Shown: positions 1 to 12,326, counted from the first letter of the stretch. The stretch: 33,044 nucleotides of DNA from Candidatus Cloacimonadota bacterium (GCA_021206555.1 JAJOKA010000138.1:1-33044), one strand, 5' to 3'. Numbers and translations are program-made. Notes: a model not told the origin generated them from the letters alone.

Positions 1-575
1 CGGATTCTGCCAAGGATGATGGCTAAAAGAGTGTAAATGAAGGCCGAACTGAAGATGAGATACACGAAGAGGGCTTCATTGCCGCTGCCCAGCTCTTTGA
101 ATATCTTCATGCTGGCATCAGTAAGGCCGGAGATGGCAAAGAGCGCTAATATCCAGAGCAGATTGTGCAGGGATTTGGGCTCACTCTTGAGCACAAAAGC
201 CGTGAGCCCCAAAGCGATACCGGCCATATTCAAAAGTGACAGACTCTCCCGAAAGGCAAAGAGCGAGATGATCACCGGGATGATCATGGCGATGCGCATC
301 ACACCCACAGATAGCGAAAGGCCATTTACCACGATGCACTTCTGATAGACCCAGAAATTAGCCAGGAACAGAGCACCGGTGACAAGGCCAAATGTGAGAT
401 CAAATACGGGCACCGGCGCAATAAGCTTTGGTAAACTGAGATAGCTGAAGATGCTGGCGACAAAGTAGTTGCCCAAAAAGATGGGCAACATGCTGATCTT
501 GCCTTTGCGGCCTAACAACATCAGGAAATTGGCGATCAAGACCGAACAGAGAACGCTGAAACCAAGCCAGATCAT
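1..575 (-). CDS. EamA/DMT-family permease, 3' part missing at window edge
   Basis: Reverse-strand reading from ATG at 575: MIWLGFSVLCSVLIANFLMLLGRKGKISMLPIFLGNYFVASIFSYLSLPKLIAPVPVFDLTFGLVTGALFLANFW..., multiple hydrophobic helices, open to the window edge (absent from the ORF track because it has no stop). Confidence 0.7.
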   Translation of the reverse strand, partial: MIWLGFSVLCSVLIANFLMLLGRKGKISMLPIFLGNYFVASIFSYLSLPKLIAPVPVFDLTFGLVTGALFLANFWVYQKCIVVNGLSLSVGVMRIAMIIPVIISLFAFRESLSLLNMAGIALGLTAFVLKSEPKSLHNLLWILALFAISGLTDASMKIFKELGSGNEALFVYLIFSSAFIYTLLAIILGRI

Positions 576-597
576 CGTTTAGCTTGTCTCATTCTTC

Positions 598-1017
598 CTA
601 TTTAGTCAGATAGTCGTTCGTGATATCTTGTTCCAGCATGGCACCGGGCACCATCAGCTTTAGCTCTGTGATCCGCATTTCATAGAGCACAAAATCCGGA
701 TCATTGGCATCCTTCCAATAGTCATAAACAAAGACTGCGTAATCCGCAAAGGCCTGACGGATAGCAGGCTCAGACTCAGCGCGCATCACTCCTGCTCCTT
801 TCAGATAACCTGTGCATCCCTCGCCTGGAATCAACAGACACCACTCCGCTTTGGGATTGTCCCTGATTTGGATTGCCTTACTGTCCTGGGCACCGGTGGC
901 AAACCAGAATCGCTCCTGCCACCAGATCATGGTCATCGGACGCACGCGGGGCTGATCCCTTTCCACAGTTGCCAGCTGCACCATCTGAAGTTTCTTGAGT
1001 ATTTCACGGTAATTCAT
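598..1017 (-). CDS. Pyridoxamine 5'-phosphate oxidase-fold (flavin split-barrel) family protein
   Basis: 139 aa ORF; MVQLATVERDQPRVRPMTMIWWQERFWFATGAQDSKAIQIRDNPKAEWCLLI is typical of small PNPOx-like proteins. Start overlaps the upstream fetB-like stop (ATGA). Confidence 0.8.
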   Translation of the reverse strand: MNYREILKKLQMVQLATVERDQPRVRPMTMIWWQERFWFATGAQDSKAIQIRDNPKAEWCLLIPGEGCTGYLKGAGVMRAESEPAIRQAFADYAVFVYDYWKDANDPDFVLYEMRITELKLMVPGAMLEQDITNDYLTK

Positions 1018-1789
1018 GTGATATCCTTTTTGGGCATGTAGAATTTGTCAAAGCGCTTGGCCAGATAGAGCCGAATGGCAATGAAATCCGCCAAAGCCAC
1101 CGCGGAAAAGATCGCTGCCATCACCATCATCTGATATTTGATGGCCACGATCGCGGAAGAACCGCCCAATATCTGACCTGTCATCATCCCGGGCAGGCTG
1201 ACCACACCCATCGAAGCAATGGCGAGCAGTTGCGGCATCAGCGAGGCCTGCATGGCTTTGCGGAAGGGAGGTAGGGCTGCTTCCCAGATGCTGGCACCCA
1301 GGCTGATCCTGGTGTAGTATGCCTTCCAGTAGTCGCTAAGTCCGCTTTCAAAACGCTCCAGAGCCAATGCACAGCTATTCATGTGTTGCCCAAAACCATG
1401 CCATAGATGGGGATCACAAACTTGGCCGAAAAGAAGGGATCAGGACGCACTACCATGAACAAGATCCAGGGCATCACCACCAGGGAGGCTATCCCCAAAG
1501 CCGAAAAACATAACCGGCAACAAGATGCGTCGCTGAGATTTTAATCTCCCTTAACGGTAAAGATCGCGTTGATCAGCATGATGCCTGCCCACAACAATGT
1601 GAGCCGCCAATCTTCCTGATCCAGAAGGAATTGCAGCCACAAACCCACGATCGCCAATTGTCCGATCATGCGCCCAAAGGAGATCATCAGCTGTTTGCTG
1701 AGTTTGAGCTTCAGAGTATGGAAGATGATGAGCGGAAAGACCAGGAGCAGCATTGAAAAGAGCAGACCAAGATAGCTGATATCCATCAT
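1014..1789 (-). CDS. fetB: FetB-like (UPF0014) ABC transporter permease, frameshifted in this sequence
   Basis: Two ORFs (1541-1789 and 1014-1382) joined by out-of-frame sequence encoding KSQRRILLPVMFFGFG...; motif MNSCALALERFESGL...LGASIWEAALPPFRKAMQASLMPQLLAIASMGVVSLPGMMTGQILGGSS matches the FetB family. Confidence 0.8.
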
Positions 1790-2451
1790 TTCACCTCTCT
1801 ATTGTCGGTCAGAGTTCCGCCCGCAATCGTCCAGCTGCGTTGCCAGCGATCCTGCCACAAAGGGTCATGCGAGATGGCGATCACGGTGCCGGGGAAGTTC
1901 GTAAATATACAGTCTGATATGATGCCTGAAGTCTTTTGATCCAAAGCGGAACTGATCTCATCCAATAGCAGGATTTCCGGATTCAGCAGCAAGGCGCGGA
2001 TCAAGGCCACGCGTTGCTTTTCACCGCCGGATAGCTGCTCCGCTTTTTGATTTAGATAGCTTTCGGACAGCTCGAAGGCCTTGAACAGTTCTCTTACCTT
2101 CTGCTCTCGTTGTCCCAAATCCTGTTTTTTGGTGGCCAGATATGCCAGCGGTTCATCCAGCACATCCTGCACGGTGCCTTCACCCAGCCAGGGCTCTTGC
2201 ATCACCATCACAATGCGGCTGCGCAAGATGTGGGGCGGATATTCCGTGATGGCTTTGCCTTCGAAGAGGATCTCGCCATGATAGCTTTGATTCATCAGGT
2301 TCAAAGCATTCAGCAGCGAGCTTTTTCCGCTGCCGGTAGCGCCCACGATCAGGATGCGCTCACCCTTCTTCACCTTGAGCTTGATGTCCGAAACCAGATG
2401 CTTCTTCTCATAGAACAGCCTGGATACATTGATGCTTAAGAGATCAGTCAC
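1786..2451 (-). CDS. fetA: FetA-like ABC transporter ATP-binding protein (GTG start)
   Basis: Walker A GATGSGKSS, signature LSGGEKQRVALIRALLLNPEILLLDE; overlaps fetB start by ATGA; 'aaggag' upstream of GTG. Confidence 0.85.
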   Translation of the reverse strand: MTDLLSINVSRLFYEKKHLVSDIKLKVKKGERILIVGATGSGKSSLLNALNLMNQSYHGEILFEGKAITEYPPHILRSRIVMVMQEPWLGEGTVQDVLDEPLAYLATKKQDLGQREQKVRELFKAFELSESYLNQKAEQLSGGEKQRVALIRALLLNPEILLLDEISSALDQKTSGIISDCIFTNFPGTVIAISHDPLWQDRWQRSWTIAGGTLTDNREVK

Positions 2452-2488
2452 AAGTTCTCCTTGATATACGCATGATTAGTTGCTGAAT

Positions 2489-2517
2489 AACAAAATAAAG
2501 CCCGCCCGGACTGTCAA
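2489..2517 (-). promoter_or_regulatory. Candidate sigma70-type promoter for the fetAB operon
   Basis: Minus strand TTGACA (2512-2517) - 17 nt - TTTGTT (2489-2494), ~40 nt upstream of fetA. Confidence 0.35.
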
Positions 2518-2529
2518 GCATAATCGCTG

Positions 2530-2615
2530 CCTATAGAGATACGGTCATGATACGGTCATGATACGGTGATTTTCATGAGCGTATCATGACCGTATCATGA
2601 CCGTATCTCTATAGG
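2530..2615. repeat. Perfect 36-bp inverted repeat (14-nt loop) containing tandem 11-bp units
   Basis: Left arm 2530-2565 CCTATAGAGATACGGTCATGATACGGTCATGATACG; right arm 2580-2615 is its exact reverse complement; loop GTGATTTTCATGAG. Confidence 0.95.
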
Positions 2616-2660
2616 GAGGAGGTGTGAGGGATGAGGTGTGAGTCAAAACGCCAAATCGTC

Positions 2661-2692
2661 AAAACCCTAAAACCCTAAAACCTTAAAACCTA
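2661..2692. repeat. Tandem 8-bp repeat, 4 units, telomere-like (AAAACCCT)
   Basis: aaaaccct aaaaccct aaaacctt aaaaccta; preceded by two copies of GAGGTGTGAG at 2619-2628 and 2633-2642. Confidence 0.85.
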
Positions 2693-2762
2693 AATCCGAT
2701 TCCGGCTTGGAAATCCGCTGATCTGCCTTAGTTTATAGATATCACCCACATGTGAGGTTACT

Positions 2763-5197
2763 ATGAAAAAAGCTATGGCTGAATTGCTCGATGCCACGCG
2801 GCTTGAGAAGAGCACGCAAGAGCTCGTGAAGCGCTTTATTTATCATTTGAAATATGACCAGGGCAAGGATCGTTTCACCGCCACTGCTCTGGATTGCTAC
2901 ATCAGTTTCAGCGCGGCCATCAAGGATATCCTTTTGGACAACTGGCTTCAGACTCAACCCCAGGAATATGCCCTGAATCGCAAACGAGTATATTATCTCT
3001 CGCTGGAATATCTGATCGGACGCAGCCTGAATAATGCCATCCTGAATCTGGATCTCGAGAGCAAGGCGCGCAAAGCTTTGAGCGATCTGGGCTATGATTT
3101 AGGACTACTCTCTGAACTGGAATGGGACGCGGGGCTGGGTAATGGCGGATTGGGCAGATTGGCCGCGTGTTTCCTGGATTCGATGTCCACCCTCCAGATC
3201 CCCGTCTATGGCTATGGCATCCGCTATGAATACGGCATCTTCTTTCAACACATCAAAGAACACCAGCAAGTGGAGACTCCGGACAACTGGTTGCGCTATG
3301 GCTCGGTGTGGGAAATCCCGCATCCCACCAGGCTTTATCCGGTTCACTTCGGTGGCGAAGTCAGGGCTGTTGAGGGAAAATCGAGCCGGAAATGGCTCCC
3401 TGCTGAATCGGTGATGGCAATGGCTTATGACTATCTGATTCCCGGATATAAGAATAACTATGTGAATACCTTACGGCTCTTTGGGGCAAAATCCACCCGT
3501 GACTTTAACCTTTCGTACTTCAATGAAGGCGAATACGTGACAGGCGGTGAGCGATAAGAACAATTCGGAGCTCATCTACCAAAGTCCGTGTATCCCAATG
3601 ATAACAATATGCAAGGCAAGGAATTGCGCCTGAAGCAGGAATACTTCTTTGTCAGCGCTACGATCAGTGATATCATCCGGCGCTTCCTCAAAAAAAACCG
3701 ACGATTTCAGCGCTCTGCCACGTTATGCCGCGATTCAAATGAACGACACCCATCCCGCCATTGCCATCGCGGAACTGATGCGGGTGATGGTGGATAGCTA
3801 TCATCTGCCCTGGGATAAGGCCTGGGAGATCACCTGCCACACTTGTAACTACACAAATCACACGATCCTGCCCGAAGCCCTGGAGAAATGGCCGGTGGAG
3901 TTGATTGAGCGCGTATTGCCCCGCCATCTTCAGATCATCTATGAGATCAATCATCGCTATCTGGCTTCGCTAAGTATGGATTCGGAGCAGTTGCGCCGGC
4001 TTTCCATCATCGAAGAAGAGCCAGTGAAGTCAGTGCGGATGGCGCATCTGGCCATCGTTGGTTCCGGAAAGATCAATGGAGTGTCCGAGCTACACACTCA
4101 GATATTGAAAGACCGTGTGTTCAGGGATTTCTATGAGCTTGAGCCGCAGAAGTTTGTGCCCATCACCAATGGCATCACTCCCCGTCGCTGGCTGATGCTC
4201 TGCAATCCCCGCCTGGCGCTTGATCGACCAAGTCATCGGCAAAGGCTGGACGCAAAGATACTCTGAAGCTGAGCAAATTGCGGCAAGTGCAACGCGATCA
4301 AAGCTTCTTGGAAGAACTGGCTGAGGTCAAAGCTGCCAATAAGCAGGATTTTGCACTATACTGCAAAAAGACCATGGACATTACCCTGAATCCGGATTCC
4401 ATCTTCGATTTTCAGGCCAAACGCATGCATGAATACAAAAGGCAACTGCTGAATGCGCTGCACATCGTGCATCTGATGCACGAGATTTGGGAAGGGGCAT
4501 CCATCCATCCCCACACCTTTTTCTTTGCCGGCAAAGCCGCTCCGGGCTATGCCATCGCCAAAGAGATCATCAGCTTCATCAGCGCTTTGGGTGAATATAT
4601 TGAAAAGGACGAGCTGTTATCCAAGACCCTGAAGGTAGTCTTTTTGCCTAACTATCGGGTGAGCCTGGCCGAGCAGATCATGCCTGCTGCTGAGGTTTCG
4701 CAACAGATCTCACTGGCTGGAACCGAAGCCAGCGGTACAGGAAATATGAAGTTCAGCATGAATGGAGCGCTCACCGTGGGCACTTTGGATGGGGCAAATA
4801 TCGAGATCAGAGATGCTGTGGGCGCAGAGAACTTCTTTCTCTTTGGCCTGAAAACCCCGGAAGTCGAAGCTTTCAAGCAAAGCGGATATGAGGCTCTGGC
4901 TTATTATCACAATGACGCGCGCATCCAAAGAGTGATAAATTTCGTGCAATACAGCGATCTGGGAACAGGACTGCCCGGAAGATATAAGGCCTTGGCAGAG
5001 CTGCTCTTGCGGCATGGGGATCAGTACTTTCTTTTAGCTGATCTGGCGGATTACATCAGAGTGATGCAGGACATCGAGCACAGCTATCAGGATCCTCAGC
5101 TCTGGAACCAGATGAGCGCTGCAAACATCGCGGGGATGGCATTTTCTCTTCAGATGAGACGATCAAGAACTATGCCCGGAAGATTTGGGGGCTCTAA
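2763..5197 (+). CDS. glgP: Glycogen/starch (alpha-glucan) phosphorylase, interrupted by several frameshifts
   Basis: ORFs 2763-3557, 3588-3797, 3649-4266 and 4278-5204 are consecutive pieces: [116 protein letters not shown]. Corrected C-terminus reads [17 protein letters not shown]. Confidence 0.95.
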
Positions 5198-5211
5198 GCG
5201 CTAAGGTTTTT

Positions 5212-5239
5212 TTGACTTTTGGCTTCATTTTGGCATAAT
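5212..5239 (+). promoter_or_regulatory. Candidate sigma70-type promoter for the large secreted protein
   Basis: TTGACT (5212-5217) - 16 nt - CATAAT (5234-5239), followed by a ~145-nt leader. Confidence 0.45.
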
Positions 5240-5324
5240 GTAAGATCAGGTGAGTCCTGCATGGGCGCTGCTGTCGGATGATTACACCGCTTATGTGCCC
5301 ATAAATACCCTTTTTCAATAGCTT

Positions 5325-5345
5325 AAGCTGAAGGCTATTCAGCTT
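5325..5345 (+). promoter_or_regulatory. Hairpin in the 5' leader of the secreted-protein gene
   Basis: AAGCTGAA ggcta TTCAGCTT, perfect 8-bp stem, 48 nt before the start codon. Confidence 0.45.
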
Positions 5346-5392
5346 GTTTGGTAGAGATAACCAAAGTGATATACCTGATAAGGAGAAACGCA

Positions 5393-8300
5393 ATGAAACG
5401 AAGTATGCTCTTAACGCTGCTTGTGACCCTGATTGCACTATTGGCCGTACCCGGTTTTGCCCAAACCATGGAATATGGCTTTAATGCGACCATGGATACT
5501 TACACCCCAATCACCGGCGGTCTGCAATTGGGCACTGAAACCACCGATGATCAACGCTTTGTGGATCCGGCAGACCTGGTGGGTGGAACTACACTCACAG
5601 GCCCCGGACTGCCCATTGGCTTTGACTTCATGTTCAATGGTGCCACCTTCGATCGCCTGGCAGTAAATGCCAATGGCTGGATTTCTTTGGGGCAATCCGC
5701 CCTGACTCCATCCGTGAGTATGGCCACCACATCGGCTTATACCCCTATCGCGAGCACCACCGTGATTACTCCGGAAGTGCTTACGAACCGTATTGCCGGT
5801 ATGGCACGCGATCTGCAATCCCAGGCCGGTGGCGGAATCAGACTGGAAACCATTGGCGCCGCTCCCAATCGCGTCTGCGTGATCCAATGGGAAAACTATA
5901 AGAAATTTGGAACCACCGGTACCGGTGATCAAATGAACTTCCAAATCCGCCTGCATGAAGGCTCAAACAACGTGAGCATCGTGTATGGTGACATCGTATC
6001 CAACGCCACTAACGGCAATATGCAGGTTGGACTGCGCGGCCCACTGGTTACAGATTTCAACGCTCGCGCGGGTGACGGCGCCTGGAATAACACCACTGCT
6101 GCCACTGCCAATAATCAATATGTAGTTCTTAACGATGTGAACTTTCCTGCCAATGGACTCACCTTTACTTCACATATCCCGTGGCAGATGCTGCTCCGAA
6201 CCCTGCAAATATCTCTTTTCCCGCAAACGCGGCAACCCTGATCTCACCCTTCACATCTCTGTCCTGGATGTCAGGCGGCGGATTGCCCGATGGCTACAAA
6301 CTGAGTCTGGGCACCAATAACCCGCCCACCAACGTCGTCCACAATCTTGATCTGGGCGCTGCTACCACCTATACCCCCAATCCTGAATTGAACGCATCCA
6401 CCACATACTTCTGGCAGGTGGTGCCCTACAATGCCTTTGGCAATGCCACAAACTGCCCGGTGTGGAGCTTCACCACTCATGGTGATGCCACCGTGAACGC
6501 GCTGCCCTATTCTCAACATTGGGATGCCGTGACCGCTCCGGCCCTGCCTTTTGACTGGACTGCCATCGTAAACAGCACATCTACTACTGCGTACGTGCAG
6601 ACCAGCACCACTACACCCAACAGTGCTCCAAATAACATTCAAATGGCAAACTCAGCTGATGCTAATGCAAGCTTGCTGCTGGTCTCTCCGCAGATCCATC
6701 AGAGCATCAATATGCAGACGTCCGCGTGAAAGCCTGGGTGCGTCCGGTGTCTGCTTCCTATACTCTCGAAGTGGGCGTAATGACTAACCCCATGGATCCC
6801 GCCACATTCGAGCTGGTGCAAACCCTCACATTTGCCAGCACCACTTATGCTCAGCACAGCATTCCGCTCACTTCCTATACCGGAACCGGACGCTTCATCG
6901 CTTTCCGTCATGGCCTGGGTGGAACCTATCGCACCATCTATATCGATGATATTACCTTTGAAGAAATCGCTGCCAATGACCTGGCTGCCATAGCGATTAG
7001 CGGAAACACTACTCCGAGCGTGGGTTCTTCAGCAAACTACACTGTGAGAGTTTTAAACAACGGCACGGCCACTCAGAATACCTATGCCGTGAAGCTGTTT
7101 AACGCTGCCAATACCGAGCTTGCCTCTGTAGCCGGGCCCACCCTGGCCGGTGGCGCAACTGCTGATGTGGTGATCCCCTGGACCCCCACCACTCAAGGCC
7201 CGATGAGCATCTATGGCAAAGTGATCCTGGCCGGAGACATCAATCCCGGAAACGATGCCACAGCTCTGATGCCCATCAGCGTGCAGCCTGCCGGTGTGAT
7301 TACTGTAACCATCGGAACCGGTGCGGAAACGCGCGGATGCCGATGGACTTCTTCTATCGCAATTCCCTGTATCAAACCTGTATTACCCGGCTGAAATCGG
7401 TATGGTCGGAAACATCAGCACCATATCGATCTACAATCAGTTCACCACAGCCACTCTGACCAATATGCCAGCCAAAATCTGGATGGGGATTACCACTCAG
7501 CCTGATCTCAGCGCAAACTGGATTCCTTCCACCGATATGACTCTGGTCTTTGATGGCACTGTAAACTTCCCGGCCGGACAAAACACCATCACCTTCCCCT
7601 TGCAAGTACCCTTTGCCTATACAGGTGGAAACCTGGTGGTGATGTTTAACCGTCCTATGGACACCGGTTATTACAGCTCTCTTGATCACTTCAAGACCGA
7701 TACATCGACCAATACCAACCGTGCCCGCAATATGTTCAGCGACAGCGTAACCTACGATCCTGCCGCTCCCACCGGAGGCACTCTTACCGGCATCGTTCCG
7801 ATGACCACACTCACCATGACTCCCATGACCGGTGACCTGTATTCATGGTCAACCCCACCGCGCATAACTTCGGTGATGTGAATCTTGGCGGCAGTCGCAG
7901 CCAGAACTTCACCATTATGAACGCCGGTGGTGGCACTCTGGGAATCAATAATATCGAAATATCCGGTTCCGCTACGATGAGCCTGAGCAACCTGCCTACT
8001 TTGCCGGCTGCTTTGAACACCGGTGATAGCGCAGTATTCACGGTTACCTACACTCCCACCAGCCTTGGCGCGTCAACCGCAACAGTCACCATTACCGATG
8101 ATCAGGGAACCCGTCACGTATTCGGTGGCAGAAACTCTCTAAGAAGCACCAATAACAATAACCGTGAAACCCATACCATCCAGCTCACAGGAAACGCTGT
8201 GAACGATATCACCGTCGGAACCGGAACCCAAACTGCCCGCATGCCGATGGACTTCTTCTACAAAAACAGTCTGTATCAAAACATCTATACCGCAGACGAA

Positions 8301-10780
8301 TTGAGCAACTTCGTAGGCATGATCACCGGTCTCAAGTTCTACTCCCAATTCAATTCGGACCTCACCGGTATGCCTGTCAAAATCTGGTTAGGAAGCACTA
8401 CCCAAACCACTTTGACCGATGCCTGGATTCCTGCCACCGAACTCACCCTGGTGTTTGATGGCGTGATGGACTTCCCCTCCGGTCAGAACGTGATCTCCTT
8501 CGACTTCCCTCAGCCCTATATGCACCTTGATGGCGGCAACCTCGTGATGATGGTTAATCGCCCCATGGATACTCAGTATTACAGCTCCTCTGATCTGTTC
8601 AAAACTCAAACCGGCACTGCAGGCAGAGCTCGTAATGCCTATAGCGACACTGTCGAATACGATCCATTGGCTCCTACCGCAGGCACCGCAACCGGCATCT
8701 TCCCGATGACCACATTCGTAGTGATTCCCGGTGGCGTAGGTCACATCACTGGAACCGTGGTTGGTGCTGACAGCAATCCTCTGCAAGGCGTATTGGTGAA
8801 TGTGGACAACCGTCCTTATTCTGCCACTACCAATGCTCAGGGTCAGTTCCATATCGCGAACGTATTACCTGCAAACTATGCCGTCACCTTCAGCCGTCAC
8901 GGATACGTAACGCAAACCGTCAACATCGTGCTGGAAGAAGACGAAACCGAAGTGATGAATGTGACCATGAACCTGATGGCTCAGGTGAACGTAACAGGAA
9001 CCATTTTGGCCAGTGACACCGGCAACGGCATTGCCGGAGCCAATATCAACCTCGTGGGCTATGAAAACTACAGCGGAACCTCCACAGCCACCGGTGCTTT
9101 CACCATCCCAGCTGTATTTGCCAACCAAAGCTACCAGTACTCCATCTCCGCTGCTGGTTACACCTCCACCAGCGGAACCATAAACGTAGGAGCTACCAAT
9201 CACAACATGGGCAATGTGACTCTCACTGAGATTGCCTACGCTCCGAACTCCGTACACGCCCAGCTGAACGATAGCTTCAACGCGATCAACCTCACCTGGA
9301 ATGCTCCGGATCCCAATGCCATCGAAATCACCGAAGGCTTTGAAGCCACAGCCTTCCCGCCCACCGGATGGGCTCAAAGCATCACCAATGGTGGCCCTGC
9401 TAATACCCTTGGCGTATTGCCCACCTGGTGCAACTTCGGAACCATCAACATCTCCGGAACCGGCAACGTCGCGCCTACCGAAGGCACCAAACAAGCCGGC
9501 CTCTGGTGGGATTATGAGCATCAGGACGAATGGCTGATGACTCCCACCTTCAATTGCCCGCCCGACGCCCATTTAGCTTCGATACCTATGCCACTTTGGG
9601 CAGCACCAACAATGATCATTACTATGTGAAGATCACCACCGATGGCGGCAATAGCTGGACCATGTTGTGGGATGCCACCGCGCAGCCTGCCGGCACCAAC
9701 TACTATCAGTTCCCCATCACGATAAATCTGGAAGCATACGCCGGTACCGAAGTGCAGCTTGCCTTCCACGCTGTGGATCCTCCCTCAAACGATGGTCTCT
9801 GGTATGTCTGGTTCATCGATAACATCTACATCGGCAACTTCGTGGACAACATCCGCTTTGCCGGATCTGACCTGATGACCAAGAGCGCGAACGCCATCCA
9901 TACCGGAAGCGGAAGCACTCCTGACCGCATCACCCGTGGCGAAACCAACCGTATGGTAAATAACGACCTCACCCAAAGCGGCATCAGCACTCCTGCACGC
10001 AGCACCAATCGCGCTCTCGTGGGTTACCACGTATGGCGTCTGGCTGCCGGACAGGAAGGCAATGAAGCTACCTGGGTGTCCCTCACAGACGACATCCATA
10101 CTACTCTGAGCCTTGAAGACGGTGGCTGGTCCACCATCCCGAACGGCACCTACAAATGGGCTGTGAAAGCCATGTACACCGCCGGTGTGGCCTCTGCTCC
10201 CGCCTTCTCCAACCCCATGGTGAAAGAAGTGGTGAATGGAACCATCGTCGGCTTCGTGAGACGTCAGAACAACCAGGGCATTCCCGGAGCAACGGTTACA
10301 GCTGCCGGTGGATTTACCACTACCACCAACAACGCCGGTGCCTACAGCCTGGTCGTGCCTGCCGGTGTCTATTCCGTAACTGCTTCTGCAGCCGGATTCA
10401 ACAACCTCTCCTACGAAAACATCACTGTGGCTCCGAACCAGAATACCACGGTGAACTTCATTATGACTCCCACTTCAAACGAAGATGAAGTCATCCCCGT
10501 AACGGTAACTGCCCTCAACGGCAACTACCCGAACCCCTTCAATCCTGAAACAACCATCAGTTATGACATCAAGGATGCCGGCAACGTGCGTCTGGATGTC
10601 TTCAACGTCAAAGGCCAATTGGTGCGCACTCTGGTGAATACAGATCAAGCAGCAGGACGCTATCGCGTGGTCTTCAACGGTCGCGATAACAACGGTAATC
10701 CGCTTTCCAGCGGCATCTACCTCTATCGCTTCACCAGCGGAAACTACACTAATACCCGCAAAATGATGCTGATGGAATAA
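5393..10780 (+). CDS. Large modular secreted protein (~1,795 aa) with signal peptide, Ig/ASH-like and carboxypeptidase-regulatory-like domains, choice-of-anchor-J-like region and FlgD-like/type IX C-terminal sorting tail; frameshifted
   Basis: aaggag RBS then MKRSMLLTLLVTLIALLAVPGFAQ; pieces in 5348-6241, 6181-6729, 6726-7394, 7321-7881, 7845-9629 and 9530-10780 are collinear. C-terminus NGNYPNPFNPETTISYDIKDAGNVRLDVFNVKGQLVRTLVNTDQAAGRYRVVFNGRDNNGNPLSSGIYLYRFTSGNYTNTRKMMLME. Confidence 0.9.
7305..7820 (+). repeat. Intragenic domain repeat, copy 1
   Basis: TIGTGAET(A)RMPMDFFYRNSLYQ...YYPAEIGMVGNISTISIYNQF...MPAKIWMGITTQ...LVFDGTVNFPAGQNTITF...GGNLVVMFNRPMDTGYYSS...RARNMFSDSVTYDPAAPTGG...IVPMTT, paralogous to 8205-8728. 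Confidence 0.9.
8205..8728 (+). repeat. Intragenic domain repeat, copy 2
   Basis: TVGTGTQTARMPMDFFYKNSLYQNIYTADELSNFVGMITGLKFYSQF...MPVKIWLGSTTQ...LVFDGVMDFPSGQNVISF...GGNLVMMVNRPMDTQYYSS...RARNAYSDTVEYDPLAPTAG...IFPMTT. Confidence 0.9.
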
Positions 10781-10792
10781 ATACTCAGTTAA

Positions 10793-10816
10793 GCGTTACG
10801 CGTTATGCGTCACGCG
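10793..10816. repeat. Short 7-bp tandem repeat GCGTTAY
   Basis: gcgttac gcgttat gcgtcac gcg just after the secreted-protein stop codon. Confidence 0.6.
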
Positions 10817-10823
10817 AGATCTA

Positions 10824-10848
10824 AGGGCTGCTTCACGCAGCCCTTTTT
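10824..10848 (+). terminator. Rho-independent terminator
   Basis: AGGGCTGC ttcac GCAGCCCT followed by a T tract (TTTTAT), 44 nt after the stop codon. Confidence 0.85.
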
Positions 10849-11048
10849 ATATCCCGATTCTGCTGTCCTCGCCTTGGCTCTACTCTTGGTTTACCTTGTG
10901 ATCCCCTCTTGATAAGAGGTAAATATGAGGTAATCTTGGGCAAAGGGGGAGGTGAATACGGTAGGATCAAGTATGAGCACATCTGAGATTTCGATTGACA
11001 AAAGAGCTTTACGAGAATTACTTGGAGTCCTAAGAATATTTGGAGTAA

Positions 11049-12322
<1,274 letters not shown>

Positions 12323-12326
<4 letters not shown>

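Noticed and set aside
37-345. Plus-strand 102-aa ORF at the window start
   Set aside because: It is antisense to the EamA-type permease, which reads clearly on the minus strand.
2661-2692. True telomere or linear replicon end
   Set aside because: Only four degenerate units, internal to the contig between normal genes.
2763-5197. glgP and other split genes as pseudogenes or programmed frameshifting
   Set aside because: The number and spread of frame changes over unrelated housekeeping genes, with homopolymer association, fits sequencing error far better than decay or recoding.
8865-9572. 235-aa minus-strand ORF (and other long antisense ORFs at 8388-8852, 5438-5956, 9785-10099, 29314-29868)
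   Set aside because: They lie opposite well-supported coding sequence, have low-complexity Gly/Val/His-rich composition from codon mirroring, and show no recognisable domain.
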